Source: Bernardetia sp.
GTDB lineage: Bacteria; Bacteroidota; Bacteroidia; Cytophagales; Bernardetiaceae
Direction of reading: 5' to 3'
Assembly: GCF_020630935.1 (NCBI RefSeq)
Contig: NZ_JAHDIG010000049.1
Span: forward strand, 1-38,965
Length of the DNA: 38,965 nucleotides
The notes under the pieces were generated by a model. That model was not told the DNA's origin. It made no database searches and worked only from the letters and a program-made list of their open reading frames with translations. Position 1 is the stretch's first letter, and the number at the start of each line of letters is the position of its first letter. Position numbers and translations under genes: made by a program. Below, piece by piece: positions 32,675 through 38,965 of the stretch.

Positions 32675-33607
32675 ATGAATCTATCAAAAATTCAATCTTT
32701 TTTAAAATCATTTCAAAAACCCATTCACTCACGCATTGCACCTACTCCCTCTGGCTTTTTACACAAAGGTAATGCTTTTTCTTTCCTCTTGACGTGGATA
32801 TTGGTCAGAAAAACAGAAGGAACGCTCACTTTACGCATCGATGACATAGACAAAAGTCGAAAACGAACAGAATATCTGCAAGATATTTTTGATACACTTC
32901 ATTTTTTAGAAATGGATTGGGACAAAGGAGCAAAAGACTCCCAAGATTTTGAAAAGAATTACTCTCAACATCATTTTTTAGAAATGTATCAAAACGAAAT
33001 TGAAGTTTTAAAAACTAAAAATGCTGTTTTTGAATGTGATTGTTCTCGTTCTGTAGTACAAGCTCGTCATGCTGAAAGTAAAAATGTTTATGATGGGTTT
33101 TGTTTTAATAATTCTGATAAAAAAATTACAAAAAAAACAGCTCTTCGAATAAACACTGATATTTCTATTGCTAAGTCTGTTCAAATAGATGATATTTTAA
33201 ATGAAAGCCTAACTGTCAATATTCATAAAAAAATGCCTTACTTCATTGCTCAAAAAAAAGACAAGCTACCATCTTATCAACTTGTTTCCTTGATAGATGA
33301 TTGTAGAATGAATATAAATGTTGTAGTAAGAGGTTCAGACTTGATACATTCAACAGCTGCACAGCTTTTTTTGGCAAATATTTTAGAAAAAAAATTGTTC
33401 TTAGAAACTACATTTCTCCATCACAATTTGATAGAAGATACAGAAGGAAATAAAATTTCTAAATCGGCTGGAAATAAATATGATTCTTTTTCAGTAAAAT
33501 ATTTTAGAGAAAATGGAGGCACAAAAGAGATATTTTTAAGACAGTTTTGTGAGTGGTTAGGAATAGAATCAAAGAAAAGTTTAGAAGCTATTTTAGATTC
33601 ACTTTAA
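32675..33607 (+). CDS. gluQ: Glutamyl-Q tRNA(Asp) synthetase
   Basis: GluQ is a shortened glutamyl-tRNA synthetase that attaches glutamate to queuosine-34 of tRNA(Asp). SRIAPTPSGFLHKGN (19-33) holds the HIGH-like signature, and KISKS (260-264) is the KMSKS-like loop. A zinc site CDC..Y..C is formed by C121, C123, Y139 and C143. The anticodon-binding domain of full GluRS is missing, which separates it from GluRS. Length (310 aa) is usual. It is divergent from tsaD, another enzyme acting near the anticodon loop. Confidence 0.9.
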   Translation: MNLSKIQSFLKSFQKPIHSRIAPTPSGFLHKGNAFSFLLTWILVRKTEGTLTLRIDDIDKSRKRTEYLQDIFDTLHFLEMDWDKGAKDSQDFEKNYSQHHFLEMYQNEIEVLKTKNAVFECDCSRSVVQARHAESKNVYDGFCFNNSDKKITKKTALRINTDISIAKSVQIDDILNESLTVNIHKKMPYFIAQKKDKLPSYQLVSLIDDCRMNINVVVRGSDLIHSTAAQLFLANILEKKLFLETTFLHHNLIEDTEGNKISKSAGNKYDSFSVKYFRENGGTKEIFLRQFCEWLGIESKKSLEAILDSL

Positions 33608-33638
33608 TTGTTGAAATGTTGATTTTAGAAAACAGAAT

Positions 33639-33669
33639 TTTGAAAAAAGATTAGTTATAGCTAATTTGA
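33639..33669 (+). promoter_or_regulatory. Candidate promoter of the TonB receptor gene
   Basis: TTTG (33639-33642), 19 bp, TAATTTGA (33662-33669). The -7 box has the right TA and spacing but ends TTGA rather than TTTG. The leader would be about 63 nt. Confidence 0.4.
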
Positions 33670-33739
33670 TAGACTGAAATCTCCCTGCTAATTTTATCTT
33701 ACTTTCTTGTTACTATCTTTCTACAATTTTTCATTGATT

Positions 33740-36028
33740 ATGAATAAAAATTTCTACCATATTGCTACGTTTCTCTTAGTTTTTTTTATAAAAATCAATG
33801 CCATTTATGCTCAAGACAAAGCTCCAAAAACATCCCCAGACTCTACCATGAGGCACTCTTTTGAGGCAAGTTTGCAAGAACTTTTAGATGAGGAAGTAGA
33901 TTATGAAAATCTTTGGTCGAATGCACGAGTAATGACAGCTAGTAGGAGTGTAGAGCGTATTGGAACAGCTCCAGCAACCATTTATGTCATCACAGACGAA
34001 CAAATCAGACAGCGAGGTTATACGTCTTTAGAAGATGTTTTGGGTGATATTCCAGAAATTGAAATCCAACAGAAGGCAAATACTTATACTAATAGTTATT
34101 ATTCTATTCGTGGAATTGGTGGAAACGAGCGTTTTGTAATTCTACAAGACGGAATCCGTATCAGTTCTATTACTGGGGTTTTGCATCCTGTACAGCACAA
34201 TTTTGCCATTTATCATGCCAAACAAATTGAGGTTATTTTAGGTCCTGCTTCAGCTTTATATGGAGCAGATGCCTTCTCTGGAATTATCAATATCATTACT
34301 AAAAATGGCGCAGAAATAAAAGGAGCAGAGGTCAATAGTTCGTATGGTAGATTCAATACAGTTGATAATTCATTTGTAGCAGGAGCAGCCATCAAAGATA
34401 TTTCGGTAATGATTTATGGAAAACAGTATTATTCGGCAGAGCCAAACTTTCCAGAATTTTATCCAGAAGATTATGATTGGTATATCAATCGTTATCAGAC
34501 CAATGGCGAGGTTTTGGTAAGTCAGTTTGTACCAGACCTTACCAGAACAGTAGAAATTGAGCCTTTTGCTATGCCTACACAAGCCTATAATGTTGGAACA
34601 AAAGTAAACGTAGGTGAAAATTTTTCAGTAGGATTTACCTATCATAAGCAATATCATTCTACTTCAGTAGCCAACCGACCAGAATATACCTTGTTTAAAA
34701 AAGACATTCGTTATGGAACAAATATCAGTAATATTTACACTTCTTTTCAAAGAACGATAGACAAACTCTATTTTAGAACTATCGCTTCTTTCAACTCTTT
34801 TACAGTAGATGACGATTCTCACTTTGAAAATGTCTATTCAGGTTATCAGAAAGGGTACAAATATGCTTCTGAATCAGCCTTTCAGTTTGACCAGCAGTTT
34901 CAATATTATTTTACTGACAAGACCAACCTAACATTTGGTGTTCTTTTTCAAAATGCAAAAGCACTTCCACAAACAGGCGACTTGCCTTTTCCTTATGATG
35001 GAAATGACCCACGCTTTTCAACAAGACAATATTATATTGGAACAAATGTAAATGATTCGGCAGGAAATGATTTGAGTATTTATCAAGATTTTTACTGGAC
35101 ACAATATCAGACTTATGGTGTATATGCACAGTTCAAAACCAGTTTTGCAGAGCGTTTGTATATGACTTTGGGAACTCGTTATGATTATAATACTCGTTAT
35201 GAGGGAGCTTTCAATCCTCGTGTTGGACTTGTTTTTTCACCTGATGCAAAATTCAATATCAAACTTTTATATGGGCAGGCATTTTTAGCCCCTTCCAACC
35301 AAAAAACATTTCAGCAGTTTGGCGATTTTATACCTATTACAAATGATAACAATCAAATTACTGGTTTTACACTTCCATTTTATCATCTTCCAAACCCTCG
35401 TTTACGTCCAGAGCTTAATCGAACGATTGAGTTAAATTCATCTTTTGCACCTACCAATAATTTACGTTTTAGTGCAGATATTTATCATAATACTTTGACA
35501 GGAGTGATTATAGATGTAATTGAATCAGGCAAAACATTTAAGGGTATTGATGTTTCGGCTGCCGAAATACCTGCTAATCAAGGAAATTCTACCACTTATG
35601 GAGGAACTTTTCAAGCTATCTATCATAAAACGTTTGGCGATTGGAAAGTACATACCAACTTTGCCTACTCTTATTCTGATGGAGAATTAAATGACGAAGA
35701 GCTTCCTCTTAGTGCTATGCACACGCTACGACTTTTAGGAGAGTTTTCATACAAAAACTTTGATTTTACACCCTCTATTCTTTACAGAAGTACTAGCTAT
35801 CATACTACTTTTAAAGATGACACTGGCGAACCCCTTGGAAATACTCCTTTTTGGGTAGCTTCTTTGTATGCAGGTTACACTATAAAAGAAAAATTCACTG
35901 TCTTTACTCGTTTTAGAAACCTTTTAGATGCTCGTTATTACAATACTTCTGTTCCAAATGTAACAACTTTTATTGGTGTTCCTCAAGACCCATTACGATG
36001 GAATGTAGGAATTAATTGGAAGTTTTAA
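33740..36028 (+). CDS. TonB-dependent outer-membrane receptor
   Basis: A 762-aa TonB-dependent receptor. The start at 33740 puts a clean signal peptide (MNKNFYHIATFLLVFFIKINA-type, ending YAQ) at residues 1-25; the ATG at 33707 adds 11 poorly placed residues. The plug domain (about 55-190) includes TAPATIYVITDEQIRQRGYTSLEDVL and FVILQDGIRISS, followed by EVILGPASALYGADAFSGIINII. The rest is a 22-strand-type barrel with a C-terminal phenylalanine (WNVGINWKF). The DEEVDYENLWSN stretch near residue 45 may hold the TonB box. It resembles the colicin-I/heme/vitamin receptor class more than SusC. The ligand is unknown. Confidence 0.92.
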   Translation: MNKNFYHIATFLLVFFIKINAIYAQDKAPKTSPDSTMRHSFEASLQELLDEEVDYENLWSNARVMTASRSVERIGTAPATIYVITDEQIRQRGYTSLEDVLGDIPEIEIQQKANTYTNSYYSIRGIGGNERFVILQDGIRISSITGVLHPVQHNFAIYHAKQIEVILGPASALYGADAFSGIINIITKNGAEIKGAEVNSSYGRFNTVDNSFVAGAAIKDISVMIYGKQYYSAEPNFPEFYPEDYDWYINRYQTNGEVLVSQFVPDLTRTVEIEPFAMPTQAYNVGTKVNVGENFSVGFTYHKQYHSTSVANRPEYTLFKKDIRYGTNISNIYTSFQRTIDKLYFRTIASFNSFTVDDDSHFENVYSGYQKGYKYASESAFQFDQQFQYYFTDKTNLTFGVLFQNAKALPQTGDLPFPYDGNDPRFSTRQYYIGTNVNDSAGNDLSIYQDFYWTQYQTYGVYAQFKTSFAERLYMTLGTRYDYNTRYEGAFNPRVGLVFSPDAKFNIKLLYGQAFLAPSNQKTFQQFGDFIPITNDNNQITGFTLPFYHLPNPRLRPELNRTIELNSSFAPTNNLRFSADIYHNTLTGVIIDVIESGKTFKGIDVSAAEIPANQGNSTTYGGTFQAIYHKTFGDWKVHTNFAYSYSDGELNDEELPLSAMHTLRLLGEFSYKNFDFTPSILYRSTSYHTTFKDDTGEPLGNTPFWVASLYAGYTIKEKFTVFTRFRNLLDARYYNTSVPNVTTFIGVPQDPLRWNVGINWKF

Positions 36029-37252
36029 TTAAAAAATAGGATTAGAAAGGATAGCTCTATCAATAGAATCTTGACGTTGTTTTTCTCTAAGTCTTAACTT
36101 TCGCATCTGTTCTTCATACTCTGGAGTAAGTTTATATTCTTCTCGTTCTACTTTTCGCTTTATTCTGATGAGCGAATTAGCATAATCTGTATTTAGTGAA
36201 TCTGCTTGGTATGCTTTTTCAAAATAATTACGTGCAATTTTGAAACGCTCTAATTTGTCTGTTGGTTGATAGAGTTTGTATTCATACAGATAACCTAATA
36301 AATAGTTAGCTATCTTTTGAGATGGTTTTTGGGACAATACTTTTTTCAAGTAATACTCTGATTGAATGTAATACTTTTTTTCATACATATATATACCTAC
36401 CTGTAAAGCAGCTTCATCTAATGTAGAGTCTTGCTCAACAGCTTTTCTATACCACACTATCGAACTATCTCTTTTATTCAGATTACTCCATGTATTTCCA
36501 TAATGTAGAGAAAGTTGAGCTAATGTTCTGTCATTTTCTTTATTTCTTACTGTTTCAGAGCTTAGTTTCTGAAAAGCAATTTGAGCCTCTCTCCATGCAT
36601 TTTTTGGAAGCTCTGAAGTATTATAGACTTTAACAAGTTCTGTATAGGCTGGAATATATGTACTATCTTTCTGAATAGCTTGTCTTAGAAATGGAATAGC
36701 TTTAGTGGTGTCATTTTTCTTATTCCAAATTACACCTTGGTAATACAATGTTTCTACCTTTTCTCCTGTTCGATGCGCCATTTCTTCAAAAGCCATCAGA
36801 GATTCTGACCATTTTTCTTGACTAAAAGCAGAATAAGCATACAGACGGTAAAGTTCTAAGTCTGTAAAATCCATATCTATCGCTTTCTTGGCAGCTTCCA
36901 TTACCTTTTCTGGTTCTTCTCTTTGTTCGTATGCCTGCGCTAAAGCAAAATAATACTTGCCCTTCGTACTGTCTAGAGAAATAGCTGTTTCAATATCCTC
37001 TAGGGCAATATTTTCTTTTCCAGAGGACAAATATAAAGAAGCTCGTTTGTAGTGATAATGTGCCTTACTTTTGTTGTTTTCACTTTGTTCAATCTGTGTA
37101 TTTAAAAACTGAACTTGATTTGATATTTTTGTAGTAACCGAATCAGGAAAAGGAGGCAGCGTTTCGACAAACTGTTTTTTATCTGACTGACAAGCTGAAA
37201 AAAAACAGAGAGAAAAGAATATTAGTAAGAAAAAAAAGCTACCTCTATACAT
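36029..37252 (-). CDS. TPR lipoprotein
   Basis: A 407-aa protein with a lipoprotein signal (hydrophobic LLIFFSLCFFSAC, lipobox Cys at C21). At least six TPR-type helix pairs cover about 60-370, for example HYHYKRASLYLSSGKENIALEDIETA, YYFALAQAYEQREEPEKVM, and ALQVGIYMYEKKYYIQSEYYLKKVL. A charged, arginine-rich helix ends the protein (EREEYKLTPEYEEQMRKLRLREKQRQDSIDR). It is likely a periplasmic, membrane-anchored scaffold. It lies 28 bp after the 117-aa gene, probably one operon, and its stop abuts the TonB receptor stop on the other strand. Confidence 0.85.
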   Translation of the reverse strand: MYRGSFFFLLIFFSLCFFSACQSDKKQFVETLPPFPDSVTTKISNQVQFLNTQIEQSENNKSKAHYHYKRASLYLSSGKENIALEDIETAISLDSTKGKYYFALAQAYEQREEPEKVMEAAKKAIDMDFTDLELYRLYAYSAFSQEKWSESLMAFEEMAHRTGEKVETLYYQGVIWNKKNDTTKAIPFLRQAIQKDSTYIPAYTELVKVYNTSELPKNAWREAQIAFQKLSSETVRNKENDRTLAQLSLHYGNTWSNLNKRDSSIVWYRKAVEQDSTLDEAALQVGIYMYEKKYYIQSEYYLKKVLSQKPSQKIANYLLGYLYEYKLYQPTDKLERFKIARNYFEKAYQADSLNTDYANSLIRIKRKVEREEYKLTPEYEEQMRKLRLREKQRQDSIDRAILSNPIF

Positions 37253-37280
37253 TTATAGTCTGTAATTTATCATTAAAAAT

Positions 37281-37634
37281 TTATTTCTTTACCCACTCTC
37301 TCACAACATCCAAAACAACAAATACATATTTTTGGTGTTCTTCTTTAGCTTCCATTTCTGGCTCTTTTCCTCCTATATTTACCATTTTACCTACATAATT
37401 TTCTTCTTTGGCTTCGTTTTCAAAAACCCATATTGCATATCCTTTAACACCAAAATTGCCATCTTCTAATTTGTCAATATCACTTTGTGTAAGCACAAAA
37501 TAAGTTTTTTCATCAATTATAAATTTGGATAACTGACGCTCACTCTCCTGTACAGAAGCCAACGAACCTGTAATTTCTACTTTAAGATTTTTATCTGAAT
37601 GAACTGTTGGAATACGAAAATTTGAATCTTTCAT
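37281..37634 (-). CDS. Small conserved-looking protein of unknown function
   Basis: I do not recognise this 117-aa protein. It has no signal peptide or membrane segment. Beta-like stretches (NLKVEITGSLASVQ, YFVLTQSDIDKLEDGNFGVKGYAIWVFEN, YVFVVLDVVREWVKK) suggest a compact alpha/beta domain. Twenty-eight bp separate it from the TPR lipoprotein downstream, so they are probably co-transcribed; Era lies 72 bp upstream on the same strand, so all three may form one leftward unit. Confidence 0.65.
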   Translation of the reverse strand: MKDSNFRIPTVHSDKNLKVEITGSLASVQESERQLSKFIIDEKTYFVLTQSDIDKLEDGNFGVKGYAIWVFENEAKEENYVGKMVNIGGKEPEMEAKEEHQKYVFVVLDVVREWVKK

Positions 37635-37706
37635 TGTTGAAATAATTGTATTTATTATAAATATATATTTAATGTATTTTTAAATTCTGAAGTCAAAATT
37701 CTATAC

Positions 37707-38642
37707 TTATTTGTAACCAAACCAATTTAATTTATTTGCTTTTTTACGCCAATTTTCACTTACCCTCACATAGAGTTCTAAAAATACTTTTTTACCAAAA
37801 AAGGCTTCCATATCTAGTCTAGCTGCTTGTCCAATTACTTTCAAAGCACTTCCATTTTTGCCAATCAAGATACCTTTTTGAGATTTTCTCTCCACATGGA
37901 TTTCTGCACTAATACGAATAATCTTTGGCTCGTCTTTAAACTCTACAATTCCTACTTCAGTAGAATAAGGTACTTCTTGCTCATAATTTAGAAATATTTT
38001 TTCTCTAATGATTTCGGCAGCAAAAAAACGCTCTGGACGGTCTGTGAGCATATCCTTATCGTAATATGCTGGGTGTTTTGGAAGATATTTCAAGATAAGC
38101 TCTAAGAGTTGGTCTGTATTAACTCCCATAAGAGCAGAGATTGGTAAGATTTCTTGAGGATTCAAAACCTCTTTCCAACGAGCAATTTTTTGTTCTATCA
38201 CATCTTGACTGACCAAATCTGTTTTATTCAAAAGAACAATCAAAGGAATTTTCCTTTTTTCTAAAACTTTACGAAGTTTGTCTATGGCATCTTCTTCGTC
38301 GTGGCTTTCATCTAAAGAAGTAACCAATAGAATTACATCGGCATCTTCCAATGATTTTTCTACAAAACGCATCATTTTCTCATGAAGCTCATATTTTGGA
38401 GAAATAATACCAGGGGTGTCTGAAAAGACAATTTGATAGTCTTCATCATTTAAAATCCCCATAATACGATGACGAGTAGTCTGTGCCTTCGGAGTTACAA
38501 TGGCTAGTTTTTCTCCTAACACAGCATTCATAAGTGTAGATTTACCACTATTTGGTTTTCCTACCAAAGCTACAAATCCAGCCTTATGATTTTCCGATTC
38601 TTTACCACCATTTAGAATGGCATCTAAATCAAGTTCTTTCAT
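37707..38642 (-). CDS. era: GTPase Era
   Basis: Era is an essential Ras-like GTPase that binds 16S rRNA and helps assemble the small ribosomal subunit. The G1 loop is GKPNSGKS (28-35), G3 is DTPG, and G4 is NKTD. A C-terminal KH domain (about 220-300) has the GILIGKNGSALKVIGQAAR RNA-binding core and the family ending GYK. The length of 311 aa fits with a short 20-residue N-terminal extension. It is the first gene of a possible leftward unit with the 117-aa protein and the TPR lipoprotein. Confidence 0.95.
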   Translation of the reverse strand: MKELDLDAILNGGKESENHKAGFVALVGKPNSGKSTLMNAVLGEKLAIVTPKAQTTRHRIMGILNDEDYQIVFSDTPGIISPKYELHEKMMRFVEKSLEDADVILLVTSLDESHDEEDAIDKLRKVLEKRKIPLIVLLNKTDLVSQDVIEQKIARWKEVLNPQEILPISALMGVNTDQLLELILKYLPKHPAYYDKDMLTDRPERFFAAEIIREKIFLNYEQEVPYSTEVGIVEFKDEPKIIRISAEIHVERKSQKGILIGKNGSALKVIGQAARLDMEAFFGKKVFLELYVRVSENWRKKANKLNWFGYK

Positions 38643-38779
38643 AACTACAAAGTTCGCTTTTTTTGTAGAATAATTTATGCTTTATGTATAAAATAATCTA
38701 AAATTACAGATTTAGACATCGTTTTTAAGTAAAATTCATGAAATTATTGAAATAAAATTCACTTTTTTTGCTTTAAACA

Positions 38780-38810
38780 TTTGCATATTCAAAAAAAAGT
38801 TGTACCTTTG
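38780..38810 (+). promoter_or_regulatory. Promoter of tRNA-fMet
   Basis: TTTG (38780-38783), 19 bp, TACCTTTG (38803-38810) is an exact consensus fit. The start point near 38817 would leave a 40-nt 5' leader to be removed by RNase P. Confidence 0.78.
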
Positions 38811-38856
38811 TAAAACATTTAAGGCAAATAGGTTTTAGATGTATCCAAAACAATGG

Positions 38857-38929
<73 letters not shown>

Positions 38930-38934
38930 CTAAT

Positions 38935-38965
38935 ACCCCTTTACATATACGTGAAGGGGTTTTTT
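38935..38965 (+). terminator. Terminator of tRNA-fMet
   Basis: ACCCCTTTAC and GTGAAGGGGT form a 10-bp stem with one G-U pair and a six-base loop (38935-38960). The T tract runs to the end of the window, so it is cut off there. Confidence 0.8.

Overview
The window looks like chromosomal DNA of a Bacteroidota bacterium, most likely a marine or freshwater member of the Cytophagales (Flexibacter/Bernardetia-like; the genus is a guess). The evidence is low GC content, long AT-rich spacers, a TonB-dependent receptor, a family of SiaB/SiaC and TPR-SpoIIE signalling proteins, and several promoters that fit the Bacteroidota layout TTTG-N19-TAnnTTTG (best cases at 6442, 8169, 19206 and 38780). It carries no rRNA, phage, intact insertion sequence or CRISPR array. 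Most genes are housekeeping genes in short operons, separated by strong perfect-stem terminators.

Layout. 1-2918: a palindromic non-coding block at the left edge, then a leftward M20 amidohydrolase, a Crp/Fnr regulator and an unknown exported protein. 2919-3500: a gene-free stretch with a possible MITE-like element. 3501-5435: SppA. 5583-7877: a divergent pair, an XRE/S24-like regulator and a membrane-anchored glucosaminidase; the gap between them holds a good promoter overlapped by a palindrome, plus extra TTAGCAA sites. 7957-8145: a 54-55 bp tandem repeat with covarying hairpins. 8230-9114: a CvfB-like S1 protein. 9394-10333: siaB-siaC. 10407-12067: leftward HAD phosphatase and ACC deaminase-like genes. 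12186-15358: OsmC and a large TPR-GAF-SpoIIE phosphatase. 15515-16830: TauE and a possible SecB-like protein. 16925-18699: leftward zinc-ribbon coiled-coil protein and alpha/beta hydrolase. 18700-19760: gene-poor DNA with one unlisted 55-codon gene (19363-19530) that has its own promoter and terminator and looks like a peptide precursor. 19761-26801: LysA, TrmD, a membrane protein, PdhA with a Lys/Thr tail, BatC-like, DnaJ-like, RNase D. 26802-33607: Nudix, RelA/SpoT, a helicase with TsaD, GluQ. 33740-38642: TonB receptor, TPR lipoprotein, an unknown protein, Era. 38857-38929: initiator tRNA-Met, with a terminator that ends the window.

Functional themes. Two tRNA anticodon-loop modification genes (tsaD and gluQ) are divergent neighbours. 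A SiaB kinase, its SiaC substrate and a SpoIIE-type phosphatase lie within 6 kb on the same strand and could form one partner-switching circuit. The points most worth a second look are the 55-aa peptide gene, the covarying hairpin tandem repeat, the TTAGCAA operator cluster, and the possible Sia-type circuit without a visible diguanylate cyclase.
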